A stretch of 64,000 nucleotides of DNA from Pisolithus tinctorius (taxonomy: Eukaryota > Basidiomycota > Agaricomycetes > Boletales > Pisolithaceae): assembly GCA_024663395.1 (NCBI GenBank), contig JANFAH010000029.1, positions 620,001 through 684,000 of the forward strand. The letters are read 5' to 3'. Positions 22,870 to 34,399 of the stretch are shown piece by piece. The position numbers were made by a program, and so were the translations under genes. The first letter of the stretch is position 1. The number at the start of each line of letters is the position of its first letter. The notes beneath the pieces are model-generated. The model ran no database searches. It was given only the letters and a program-made list of their open reading frames with translations, and was not told the origin of the DNA.

Positions 22870-25029
22870 TTCATCAGGCTGCTTTGGTGCCTTCCACACC
22901 CGTTTTGATTGCTGCATACTGCTTGCATTGTCTATGCCAGTCCGGTGCGTGGGTACTAGAATTGAGAGATGAGGTCAATCAACAATTCAGTGACCATGGC
23001 ACAAGTACTGACTCATCAATGGAATGGGCAACTTGCACTTTGAATCTTCCTGTTTATGGGCACTCTTGATAGTTGTTGGCACTGCCAAAGCTTCTGCTGG
23101 CTGGAGAGAATCAGGTGAATCGTTGCAGCAGCCTTCTGTCATAGGTTGCACAGCGCTCGAGGTGCTGCCCACAACCTGTGGCCAGGTGTTTGGTTGTTCT
23201 TTGCCAATGGCTGAAACATATCCACCATTAAGGTTAACAATTTTCGGCTGTTGTGATCCCGCAGGCTTACCAAATGGCCAGCAGGTGTCGCCCTCAGCCA
23301 CTCAGGATCTGGCAATCTGCTGCTGGGAGTCCGGCAATGCTACTGCCTCTGCGGCATCTTCATACACCGCACTTGTACACGTACCATCATTTCCATTTGA
23401 CGGCAATGTTGATGGTATTTGTTGGCGATTGGATTCATCATCCGAATCAGACCCTACAACTTTGTTCTGCATTAGATAATATTGCCAGACATTTAAGTTC
23501 CGGATGCATTCCTTCATACCTGTTTGCCATCGCTGCTTCCTCCTACCCCGCATCATTCTATCCATCGTCCTTTCGCCTTCTGAGTGGTCTGGGGTCCTGT
23601 CCAAATCCTGTGTCGCACCCATCCTCACTCCACTTTTGTTGGCCGCTGCCACTGGCATTCAGAGGGACCCTCCGGCATCTCACCACTTCTTGAAGCTGAA
23701 TATATTGTTGGGATGCCGCTCTTTTCACTCTTGCCACCATTCCAAGATTGCTGTCAACTCATCCTGGGTAAGTCAGCTTGGCTCTTTGAAGGGAACCTCA
23801 GGTGGCAGAAACTGTGGTGCAATATAAAGCGCAGTGTTGGTCATTATTGCACTCCATGGAACAGTCACCTGTGAATTCCCACAGGCCTTCCCTGTAATGC
23901 ATGTCAATGAACAGCATTTCTCCTATTGTTGTACATACGATAGTGAAATGTCACAAACGTCCACATGATATCCTTCAACTTTGGTGCCCACATATCCAAT
24001 ATGTTTGGGATGTATGGTGTACCATTGTTGCTGACTGGCAGGACGGTTTTAGGTTTCCCGTTTCTCCTTCTCGGCCGTGACTGTGGAGCAGCATCTTCGT
24101 CTGGCAACTCGGCATCGGTGCTGCCATTTCCAAATGCCGTTCGTGCATACTTTACAAATTTATCCTGGCACTTGTCCAAATCCTCAAATAATTTGCCATT
24201 ACCGAATTCATCGTTGAAATCATGTCTGGAAGAGTTGGTCAAAATCTGGCGGTACTTATCTGCACAAAGAACAAATGCCTCACGCTCCAACTATCACCTC
24301 TCCATTGGCATCTTCCCATGCCGCCATCACTACCACCCTGGCACCACACCACTTCCACATTTCCTTAGCACATTCCTCGGCATATTTACGGCCTTTCTTC
24401 TCTGCGGCTCTGTTTCTCGTGAGTGACAGGCAGCATTTCCAAATGGTATGTACTCTGACTGAACATCCCAAGGTGGCTGCCGCTCATTCCATTCTATGGC
24501 CAATGCCTCTGCCTCTTGTATCTCCTCGGCAGTAAGGGACTTCATGACGGTGTCGACGGCCTTCTGATAAGACTTAATCATTTCTGCAGATCCCTGCTTG
24601 ATCCCGGCTTCTTCCAACACTTTGTTGATTGATTTCTTTTGATGGTGCATGACCACCTTCCTCAGTGTCCAACTGCCACCGTATTGGATTAGAGCTCATC
24701 GACTACGGCTCCGGCCGTGGTTGTACAACCAAGTCTGAATTGCCTGGAAGTGGTAAGGACATGCCGGGTCATCAATGGCAAGCGTGGCATACCTTCTTCT
24801 TCCGAACCCATTCATGTGTTTTCAGCGTCACATTCACATCAAGATTCTTTATCTTGTTTCTGAGGGTTAACATGATAGAGCTCCTCTTGTTTTGGTCGGC
24901 ATTTTTCCATGACTCTAGCTTGGCCTCTAGAATCTCAACTTTGGCCGGCTGAAGACTGGTCCCCTTTTGTGGTGGGGAGGGTTCAGTGTCATTGGAGAAA
25001 GACTCACTTTCATAGTCACTGGATGCCAT
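22870..25029 (-). pseudogene. KDZ-neighbourhood accessory gene; last exon cut by copia insertion
   Basis: The start ATG is at 25027-25029. Exon 1 encodes an acidic N-terminus then VEILEAKLESWKNADQNK and ends at a GTATGC donor. Later exons encode WLYNHGRSRSR, then TLRKVVMHHQKKSINKV, QGSAEMIKSYQKAV, MAAWEDANGEV, DFNDEFGNGKLFEDL and PQFLPPEVPFKEPS. This order matches a multicopy, uncharacterised family often found beside basidiomycete transposases. An in-frame TGA at 24696-24698 is probably a decayed CGA. The coding end originally continued from 22870 into 17809-17776 (ending PSPSKKCR, stop TGA) and is now separated by 5 kb of copia. It is divergent from the KDZ transposase, about 500 bp away. 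Function unknown. Confidence 0.65.
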
Positions 25030-25523
25030 TGAGGATGGAGGTGGTTGTGCGCAAATTTTTTGGGGACAGCTAGTATGATGTCTGTTGAAGAGAATAGACT
25101 TTTCCAGCATTCTCCCATGTCAATGAAGGTTACATTCTGGTGTCTAGTTCATTCTTGCATGCCAGTTGATCAGACAGTTTCCCAAGATGGCTAAGGTTGT
25201 TAGTCAATCATGAGATTTCCATCCCTGAGCCACATGCAAAGGCCATGCCTCTCGGACTTCATGGATCTGAGATATTTGGTAATTGGGCAATGTGCATTGA
25301 GATGCTGTGGGTGGTATAGGCACTATGGGTATGATGTAGGACAAGGTGTTTTGCAAGTGCTCATTCATTTCATTGATCTCTGGGCAATGTGCCGGTGCCA
25401 GCACTGAAATCATGTGCTGGATCCTAAGACAGCATGACCATAGTTGGTGGTCAGACCTTGCTAGCACATGTCTGCTGCATGTATTTGTTGTGATCAAAAC
25501 CCTTCTGCATTGCAACATTCATC

Positions 25524-28500
25524 ATGGGGAAGTCAAAGATTGCACCAGCGGGACCCACTACAAGAGTGACCCAGGTGACCTGGCAAAGAGTGAAAACCAC
25601 CCAAGGATATAGGGATAAGATGGTAAAAGTAGCACCCAGAAAGTGGGTGCCAGGCCATGCAACTCAGCCTCCTGTGCAGCCTGGCTTGGTTATCCTGGAT
25701 CACCCAGACTGCCTGTTGGATGATGTGGGTGTACAACTGCCTTGCAATAATGATGAATTGCCTGCAACACCTTCTAAACCTTGGAAAAGTCAGGTGTGTG
25801 GAATGCCGCATTGCCCAACAAACCTGCAATGACAGTGTCACACAATTGTAGAATAGTTATCTGCAGCAGTGGTTGCCACACCAATGGCATTATCTAGCCA
25901 TCCTGTTGATGGAGGCCCCACCTGAGCCAAGGGATTGTATCCTGTGTGGAGCGGATGGCATTTTCTGGTGCACTGAGTGCACCCATCGGCTGGTCTTCTG
26001 CACCATGTGTTGCTGGGCAGAACACAAGCACTGGCCATTCCACAGGGTGGAACAATGGAATGGAACATTCTTTGAGGAATCATCCCTGCAGCTGGTAAGC
26101 AGCTCAATCATGAGGGTCTTTCCTGTATTTACCATTCAGGCTGGTTTGGTACTGCATGTTGGGCATGGTGGGAAGCACTGCCCAGCTGGTGGTTGTTCAA
26201 ATGATGAAGTCACAACTGAGGAGGAAGATGATTGGGAGGATGTGGATCAAGATGGTTGTCCACCGAATCTGCAGGCCCCAAAGAACTGAAGCTGTCTAAT
26301 TGTCGTGCACACCAATGGAATACACTACTGCAATGTGCAGTATTGTAGATGCCCTGGGGCGGACGATTCACACATACAGCTGATGCAGGCTGGGATGTTT
26401 CCTGCTACCACAAAGGCCACAAGGACTGCATTTACCTTCCAAGTACTTGATGACTTCGTTCGGGACAATGTGGAATGTGGTACCTCAGCGATGAATTTCT
26501 ACAGCAAACTTCGCCGCATAACCTCCAATGCTTTTCTTCATCTGGTGCCAGTGCGTCCTATTTGTTGAACTGTCTCACTGCAACATGACTCTTGGCTGGA
26601 TAATAGGATAGGTACAGGGAACTGCTGAGAGTTGCTAGGATGTGGCGGCTCCTGAAACTACTGAAATGGCAGGGATCCCACATGAGTGCAGAGGATGCCG
26701 GCCCAGGGGAATTAGTGTTATTCTGTCCGGCATGTCCCCAACCTGGCATCAACATTTTGGAAGATGCAACAGACTATTCCCAGTGAGTGATACCATGAAC
26801 ACTGCTATCCATTTATACACTGTGTAATCCAGTTGGACACTGGCAAGAAGCTTGGTCATGGATGGGAATTTCAAGGCAGAGCATATGCATCCAAAGGATG
26901 CTGGCAGTGAAGCCTGGTTGATGGATGGCAAGGGGTACATGGTCGTATCACAGCCATACAAGGAATATTTGAGTGGCACTAAAAATGTGGTTGAGGTGAG
27001 TGATGTGTAGGAATGTATTACCCAATGCACTGATCACACTGCAAGATCTTGGATTGCAGCAATCATCAGGCAGTTAATCAAGCAAATGCCAACCGGCAGC
27101 AGCTCACATCTACAGGAATAGGTGGATGTGCCTGTGCATGGCATGGCTGTTTTGTGCTGCATGCAATGGTCAACTTTCAGAAGGGCAAACAGTATGAATA
27201 ATCTTGTAACAATATATGCCAATATTGACATCGGCATCACAGGCAGGTTAACATGGACTATGCACTTGTGCATGCCATCAGGCATGGCACAGTCCCTGGC
27301 CAGCAAGTGATACATTTCTATGATATTAACTGCCAGTATAGCAAAGGTTTAGAACAACAGCTACATGCCAATGCCTATGTATCCATGCCGGATGGCATGC
27401 AGATTTGCCCTGGCATTGGGTTGTGGCATGTTCATGGCCACCACACAGAATGCTTTGCACAATATGCTCCCAATTTCATTGTGGGTGCTGGCTGGGTGGA
27501 TGGGGAGATCATGGAAACCTTGTGGTCCTCCCTGAATATCATTTCCCCATCTGCTAGAGGCATGGCTACTCCCCATCGGCAGGAGGTACTTGATTTCCAA
27601 ATGAATGATAGCAATTTCCTGAAAATGGTCAGAATGCGTAAGTCTAGTGCTTCTATCAGACACATTTGCATGGCTAACAGGCTACAGCAATAAGACTCAA
27701 GCGGAAACTCAAGGTTGCTGAGGAATCCTATTTAGTGGTGGAAGGCAGGTTTGCTGATTTGAATGGTAATGTCCCACTGGCAATCAGCCAATCATGGGGG
27801 GAAGAGGCGGCAGCGGCAATGGAAAACAGGCTGTCAAGGCTGCAGGCCATGGATATATATGAGGTCAGGCTGCAGAAAGGTAGGTATTGAAGGTTATCCT
27901 GGACAGCATTTGTGCTGAGTGGTATTGAAGCTCCCTCTGCAAAGGCAATTGAGATAGATTTACTGGCCATCCCCCAGGCAGGGCATTCACAGGGTATGGT
28001 GACCTGGATTGCCAAGGCATTGAAGATTGAGGAAGCACAAATCCAGCTTGCAGCAGCATGCTGGCAAATCACCTCAAGAGCAACAGAAGCTCAAACTCTC
28101 ACCATTGCATGTCGCCGTGATCGTCTCCAGTCCCATATCCATGGCATTTTCGACACTGCTGAAAAACTATTTGGGGACAGATTCAAGGATGCTGAGATGT
28201 GCTGGTCATCTCACCCACATGATCCAGAAACCATCGCATTGCCGCTGCCATCCAATATTGGCAAAGATCATTTTGAACAATCTGGCCTGGGGTATGTGAC
28301 ACTATTGGAGCTGCAACTGCAGCAAGGACAGGCCAATGATTGTCTTCATGAACTGCGGCTTATACTTGCAGAGAAGGTGGACATCTTTCGAACCGACATT
28401 CGCCATGGAAGTAATTACCACATGACCACACGTGCCTGGGGAAGGGTGGCCAATGCTGATGCAGCTGTGCAACATCATGCCACTCTGTACCGCTGGTGCT

Positions 28501-28973
28501 GCATTCAAATGGGCAGGTTAGGGGCCAGGCCGGATATCCTGGAGCGATACAAAGAGTTGAATGACTCTGACCTAACTATCAGCATGGCAGTATCTGACCC
28601 AAATGCCAGAGGTCACAGAGACAATACCCTACCTTGGATCTGGACCATGGATGTACCAAGGGACACAGCCGCTAATGATTGGATGTCAGAATGTGAGAGG
28701 AGCAATCACATGGCAGCAGCATCTGAGATTTACTTATCATTTTCTCTAGTTTACAGGGTCAATTGGCTCCAGATGAGAGCGCTGTGGGATAGGTGGAAGG
28801 AGGAGGTTCAGCTGTTGAAATGTGAGCAGGAGTGGACTAAAAACTTTTTTGAAAACAAGGTAAGATTTTGGACCAGCAGACAGGTTGCTGCATTGGCAAA
28901 GGGACAGGCTGGGCTGGCATGCTATGCTGCACGCCAATGCCAGATGTATGGCAGATTAACATGTCTTCTGTGA
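25524..28973 (+). pseudogene. KDZ (Kyakuja-Dileera-Zisupton) transposase, decayed
   Basis: The start is the ATG at 25524 (MGKSKIAPAG). The CxC2-type cysteine domain follows (CILCGADGIFWCTEC, CTMCCWAEHKHWPFHR, LHVGHGG), then YCNVQYCRCPG, DRYRELLRVARMW and CPACPQPGIN. The catalytic-core region has MDGNFKAEHM with its Asp, WLMDGKGYM, GGCACAWHGCF, FYDINCQ, and GEIMETLWSSLN with its Glu. The C-terminal helical part ends at 28973 (LRLILAEKVDIFRTDIR, TRAWGRV, HHATLYRW, DPNARGHR, VRFWTSRQ). Introns with GTGCGT and GTGAGT donors fit. An in-frame TGA at 26287-26289 and CAWHG where relatives have CARHG suggest C-to-T decay. KDZ elements are large DNA transposons common in mushrooms. Confidence 0.85.
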
Positions 28974-29200
28974 ACCATTTCCATGTAGAGACCGCTAGCT
29001 GTCTGCAATGAAATCATTTTTGAGGTCTCCCAAATGATGCTGGGATTATCGATCGTATATTAGTTGGTGTAGTTGAATGCAAGGCTAGCATTTGCTGATG
29101 ATTACTGCCTTGATGGCAAATGCATGCCAACACGCAAAGCCGTGGGAAAGTTGGCCAACACTTCTGTAGTGTGACATCGCTTCTTTCATGCCGGTAAGTC

Positions 29201-29982
29201 ATGTCCTCAACATTCACCGTGGCCAACCTCTCCATGGCCATGCAGTACATGGGAATGAGGTTTCGTCGCCTTGTCGCTGCCATGAAGAAGCCGGATTGGT
29301 CTGAATACCGGCACACCAGTTGGTATCAATATTTCCTGGTGGAAGTGGTAAGCCACTGTTCCTCTGTTGGTGCCATGTTTGATAGTGGTACAGGGTACAA
29401 TGGAGCGTCTGATGGGCATGGCATCTTGCCATCCCATCACACTTATCATGCCGCTCACAGCCGACTGGCTGTTAACGTACCTCAACGACGGCAAACAGAG
29501 TCCCCAGGACATTTTAGCTTTTATCAAAAGCTTGAATCCCCGTGTCACAAGGATTAAGGAGTGCCATGTCAAACTGGCCACTATCATGGCCCATGCATGG
29601 TGGCAGAATGACAGCGGCAAGGTGGAATTGGGATATGAGAGGAGACCGCTGAGGGACGTAATTGCCAAAGCTGCAGAATTTTTTGCAGGAGTATCAGCAA
29701 GTGGCAGCACTATTTCGCCCACTTTCAACTCACCCGTGGTATCAGAACGGTGGCATTTCACTACCACTGCTTATTAATTTGTATCCATTGCCCACTGCCA
29801 AACGTGCTGCACTACACGTGATGTGCACAGAAGGCTTGAAGGATATCGATCAGGAGTTATCGTATCTTTCCAAGTTAATCTTACATTCACAGGAGCAGAT
29901 GTCATCACTGGAAGCCATTACCCGATCTAAACTTGCGTTACAGGTTGCATGGGTGGAGTTGGTGTCAAAGGTGTGGGAATGA
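29201..29982 (+). CDS. Uncharacterised KDZ-neighbourhood accessory protein
   Basis: The start ATG is at 29201. Exon 1 ends in YQYFLVEV before GTAAGC, and the next exon continues in phase with GTMERLMGMASCHPI. The protein then reads DWLLTYLNDGKQSPQDIL, NPRVTRIKECHVKLA and, after a possible 31-nt intron ending TTTTTTGCAG, EYQQVAALFRPLS with a helical C-terminus ending VELVSKVWE and stop TGA. If that short intron is not real, there is a frameshift near 29690. No domain recognised. It lies just downstream of the transposase on the same strand and is probably part of the same transposon. Confidence 0.5.
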
Positions 29983-30896
29983 ATATACAGCAAGTGTACA
30001 TATTATCAACCATCTATAATGAGTTTCCTTTGAGGCTGGTAGCTTTACTGTATTAGAATCAATGCCAGAAAATGTATAGGGGCATTCCCATGATCAATGG
30101 GTCTTTTGTGTACTCGACTCCCTGTGGCCCCAATCATGTCAGCGTCATTTTGGGGCTGGTAGTCTATAAAGCCATCCACCAGGTTTACAGTGACATATCC
30201 ATGATGTGCCAGTGCCATTGAACCATCTCCAGCTCGGTGCTCAACAACTGCCCATTCAACGAGGCCGCTGGTGAAACAGGCTGGTAATCTGGATGTTGAT
30301 TCATGTTGCCAGCAGTATCAGAAATGTGCAACCCCCAATTGGAACATGTGGAAGGGGCTAATATCTTCAGTAATGTATACTTCAGCAGCATCCTCAGCTG
30401 TTCAAGGTTTTGTTCCGGCTGGGCCACATCCCAGAATGCCAATGAGCCTGTAGTCCCGTTGCTGCAGAGAGCTTTCTATGCCACATTTAGTTCAATGTTG
30501 CTGCATTAGTCGCTGCCACTGCCATCAATATTGGCCGCACAATTTCTGTGGCCAGGGGATCTGTGCCATGTGTGTTCCTTGTGTCTCAGGACGATATCCC
30601 ACTTGAGACTGGTGGATTTCCCCAGCTTCCTGAACCTGATCGCAGCAGAAATGTCTGGTACCGCCTCATTTTCATCCAACTATCTACTTTCTGACCAGCT
30701 TGCGGAGTACATGCGCCGCCGAGTTCTCCATGAGACGCACCCTTGCACTACTGCTGTCCTGCCACAACCTCTGGAATTCGAGGTCCAGACATTTATTGCG
30801 CTCAATCAAATGGCAGCAACACTGGCCCAGGCCTATCGCAATCCCCGTATGCCATTTTAATAGCGGTACCATGTGTCCTGCTAACATTTATTGCAG
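29983..30896. other. Between accessory gene and dioxygenase; only coding scraps
   Basis: Minus-strand stretches around 30185-30440 and 30684-30887 are open but short, and I cannot relate them to a family. Part of the dioxygenase N-terminus may lie at 30590-30880 (plus) but frames are broken. Confidence 0.35.
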
Positions 30897-31910
30897 TTCC
30901 CTCCGGCATTGAATTAATAAGGCTGTCGGAAAGCCTATCGCCTCGAGAAACAGGTTTCAATTTGAACCAAGAGGCCCATATCCTTTCCGCTCACCCACCA
31001 TATCTGGGTGGTTATTTGGACGTTCCTGCAATCATTCTGGGTGAAGGGGATGCAATTGCTTTGTGGTACCTACCCAGTGCAATGTCCCAATCAATGCAGG
31101 TAGGCATTGTGATGCATCCTGCTGTCCTCAGTTCACAACCCTACCAAGGACCAGATGGTGGGAGCTATTCCCCCACTTTCCAATATGTTGACTCAAAGCA
31201 TATCTGATGGTTCCTGGCGAACATCACCCGATTACTTTGGGGTGGATCACCATTTGCTGGCTGGCTGCTTAGAGCTTTCCCTGGCCCGGCATCAACTTGG
31301 TCATGCCATGCACATCATCCTAGTGCTTTATCTCAAAATACTTATTTCTAACATTGTAGACTCGGGCACACCAGCCTTCTGTATCTGCAGACCTTGCGGC
31401 TCCTGCCGCTCGGCAATGGATCCAAGCGGTCCAAACACCATTGGCAATTCTCTTGGCTTCACTCTCAATTATGCACCCTTCCTTGTACAATGCCAGTCAC
31501 CAAGCCATGCGGCAGCTGTCCAAGTGGTCTGCCACGAATGATCCCGAAATGGCGGCAGTGCTCCAACACTGGCCAACCATTTATACCAACATCTCCATGA
31601 TTGCTAACCAGTCTGCTCCCCTCCATCGTGACCTGCAATCCTGTGCCAACTGGTATGACATGCTCGTTAGTGTTGGCAATTATTCCTAATGCGTTCTGGA
31701 CATTCCCTCTCTTGGTCTTCAATTTGATTACCAGCCTGGCACTGTTGTAGCTTTTTCTGGCCAGCTTTTGCGGCATGGTGTGAATGATGTGAGTGGCAAC
31801 TGTTGCTCACTGGCATTCTACATGCAGGACAATATTCACAACTGGCTTGGAGTCCCTCAAAGCGATTGGATGCGCATTCCATTGGTGTTGCAGGCTCTCG
31901 CCAGCATGTA
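30897..31910 (+). pseudogene. TET/JBP-like 2-oxoglutarate dioxygenase (KDZ-associated), 5' end unresolved
   Basis: TET/JBP enzymes oxidise 5-methylcytosine, and in mushrooms their genes are expanded and linked to KDZ transposons. The exon at 30897-31098 encodes LPSAMSQSMQ after IALWYLP. Further segments include CLELSLARHQLGHA, then SLSIMHPSLYNAS, WPTIYTNISMIANQSAP with HRD (the Fe-binding HxD motif, about 31625-31633), WYDMLVSVGNY, DIPSLGLQFDYQPGTVVAF and the distal iron-site region LLRHGV, then FYMQDNIHNWLGV. Between VGNYS and VLDIPSLG there is a TAA in frame, and earlier segments need frame changes, so I regard the copy as broken. The catalytic histidine-aspartate pair and distal histidine are still present. 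Confidence 0.75.
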
Positions 31911-32689
31911 AATCACCCATGGCATCTTGTGTTGTATTGTATTGGTCATTATTTAATGCCCTGGGTGTCCAATATTGATTGGCACAATCCCAGTTTGAAT
32001 GAAATCTATGACATAAATACAACATTACTAGCCACCCTTCTGTGATCTTATGAAGTATACATTATGATCTTATACTGGTGGTAAGATATGCAGCATACCA
32101 ACAATTCGTGCTATGCTTCATGTCCATACCTATAGTACCCTAGCTATGTGCTGCCGCATACAGAACTATCCATGCTGGATGCCAAGCACTGACATGAATC
32201 CTACTCAATCCTGATGTGTGCCGCCATATGTTGGGCCAATGCCACCGGCTGCTGCACACTGCCGGTTTATTCCTCTGCATCTAACCATGTGCTGCCGTAT
32301 GCAGAACCATCCATGCCACATATGCAGCTTTGACATGGATCATAAGCCAATCAGGTGTTTGCTGCTGTATGCCGTCCCTATGCCACCAGCTGCCACACAT
32401 CCCTGTAAAGTCTAGCCAACTTGACCACATTGCCAGAGGGTGCCAAGCAATCCCTGCCAGCTGCTGCCACGTGCCACAGTACATGTTGCCACAACTTCCC
32501 CATGAATTATGCTGCATGCTGCAGTGTGCCATAATGCAGAATGCCATATCTGCCAGCTGCTACTGCTTCTGAATACATGGTGCTGCATCCCAGTTTGTGA
32601 TAATGAATACCAACCTTTTAAGCTATGCCAATTCTGGTAGTATCTGTAGGGGGTAGGCATGCTGGGTATGCTGGTAATATTTGCTCCTT
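31911..32689. other. CpG-poor, TG/CA-rich non-coding stretch
   Basis: The sequence is dominated by words such as TGCCATG, GCTGCC and CCACATG, with very few CpG dinucleotides. A degenerate repeat appears between 32110 and 32420 (TATGYTG, CATGCTGGATGCC-like). I see no gene. Confidence 0.5.
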
Positions 32690-33210
32690 GCTCCAGAGTG
32701 GCTGGCATGCTGCAGTTTGCTTCAGAACATATGCCAAAAGCTTACCCCACAGGGCCATTGCATGCTCCAAAGTGTTCTGAAATGCTATGGTATGCTCTGG
32801 CACATGTGCCACAGTTTGCTCTTCAATTTGTGCCAGAGTGTCTGCCATGCCACACCTTGGTTTGGAACATATGCTGCAGCTTATTCCAGAGGGCCATGGC
32901 CTGCTCTGGAGTTCTCTGGAATGCAATGGCATGCTCCAGCACATGTCCTGCAGTTTACTCTGGAATTTGCTCTGGAGTGGCTGGAATGCCGCAGCTTATC
33001 CTGGACGGCCATGGCATGCTCCGGCACATGTGCCGCAGTTTACTCTGGAATTTGCTCCAGAGTGGCTGGCATGCCACAGCTTACCCTGGAGGACAATGGC
33101 ATGCTCTGCCATTTGCTCCAGAGTGGCTGGCTTGCCACAGCTCACTTCAGAAGATATGCCACAGCTCACCCCAGAGGGCCATGGCATGCCCTGGAGTGCT
33201 CTGAAATCAT
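32690..33210. repeat. Degenerate minisatellite with CCAGAGTGGCTGG and GGCCATGGCATGCTC motifs
   Basis: GGCCATGGCATGCTC or close variants occur near 32752, 32893, 33007, 33092 and 33177, alternating with CTCCAGAGTGGCTGGCATGCC and GCACATGTGCC motifs. Later units are about 85 bp, earlier ones longer. It has almost no CpG. Overlapping ORFs in three frames reflect the repeat rather than a gene. Confidence 0.75.
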
Positions 33211-33370
33211 AAAACACTACACTGCTGAGCTATCCCAATGCATGCCGAGGTCTTGTGCCAACTTCCAGTGCTGATCTACATATGCTGCAGCATGCCACTG
33301 GATAGGTGACATCTCACACTAGGCTACTCCAGGTACTACAGGGACAATTTGATTGTGGCCTACTCATGTG

Positions 33371-33733
33371 TTATTTGATAATAGAAGCTGGGCTGGTCCA
33401 TACAGCAGGGGGATGACTCAATGTAGGGCTCAACCTCCGCTGGCCCGTGGGACATGGCCAATTGTCAGCCTCCACTGGCCCTGTCATATGGTACAATGTA
33501 GGTACATTATGTGCATCAATCACTATCCCAAACCGAGGGTTGGGGCTGTTGTACACGTACTTGATCCTGCAATGCCCGATAGTTTGCTTGTGGAGCAAGG
33601 ATGGCCACTGCCCTTCAATATGTTCCATACCTGGTGTCGTGTGTTTGATACATGTCACAAACCTCATGATGTGGCGCTTTCCTTCGTATTCTTGGTCTGG
33701 GTACATATCTGTTGGAGGTAAATAGTCTTTCAC
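33371..33733 (-). CDS. Unrecognised ORF, low confidence
   Basis: A 120-codon open frame with fairly even composition (includes DMYPDQEYEGKRHIMRFV and YNSPNPRFGIVIDAH). I recognise no family. It stands alone between two repeat arrays and could be an exon of a lost transposon gene or a chance ORF. Confidence 0.25.
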   Translation of the reverse strand: MKDYLPPTDMYPDQEYEGKRHIMRFVTCIKHTTPGMEHIEGQWPSLLHKQTIGHCRIKYVYNSPNPRFGIVIDAHNVPTLYHMTGPVEADNWPCPTGQRRLSPTLSHPPAVWTSPASIIK

Positions 33734-33844
33734 GCATCTTCAGTTAAAAGATGACTTGTTCTCTGTCACTTGAGCCTGTAAAGGACTTGTGGTATTGCCA
33801 AGAAGTGGAAAGGACAAGGATGTCCAATCGAACAGTGATCCACA

Positions 33845-34145
33845 TCAGCAAAAGCGCCCAGATCTAGCAAGGCCTTGCTAGGCCGTGCTAGGCTTACTCA
33901 GCCTAGTAGGGGCTGCTAGTCCGAGCAGCACCGAGCACGGTTGTTCTCTGCACAACCTAGGTACTGCTAGCCTTGCAACTTCTACTTGGCTGAGCAGTCT
34001 CTGGCCAGCCTTGCTAGTGTTTGCATGGTCCAACTGGCCTAGCTAGGCCTTACTGGTCTGACTGACCTTGCTAGGCCCTGTTCAGCTTGCTAGTCCTTGC
34101 TCACTTTACTACTGCTTTACTCAACCTTACTAGGACTGATTTTGA
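33845..34145. repeat. CTAGG/CCTTGCTAG-rich repeat
   Basis: Short words CCTTGCTAGG, CTTGCTAGT and GCCTAGCTAGG recur irregularly through this interval. A related tract is present at 52080-52330. No coding potential is seen. Confidence 0.65.
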
Positions 34146-34399
34146 TCACCAAATCACATATATTACACATGTACTACACTACACAGTGAAAGCGTGCATG
34201 AGAACAACACAGCTGTGTGCAAGATGATGAATACTGAAGTATTGAGGTGAATGTGAAGTGTCCAGCACATGTATGAAGAGGCAAACGGGTTTGCGAACGA
34301 TAATGATGGCAATGGGATGAATGAAGAAAAGAATGGCTGTCAGAGTATGTGAGATGGATGGAACAGCACATGAGAGAATAAATACCAAATGCAAAGGAG

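Noticed and set aside
30185..30442. Minus-strand ORF as part of a KDZ accessory gene
   Set aside because: I could not connect it in phase with neighbouring open segments or to any family, so it was left unannotated.
34179..34394. Minus-strand ORF with hydrophobic stretch
   Set aside because: Short, no start context and no homologue recognised; it lies beyond the stop of the gene at 34400.
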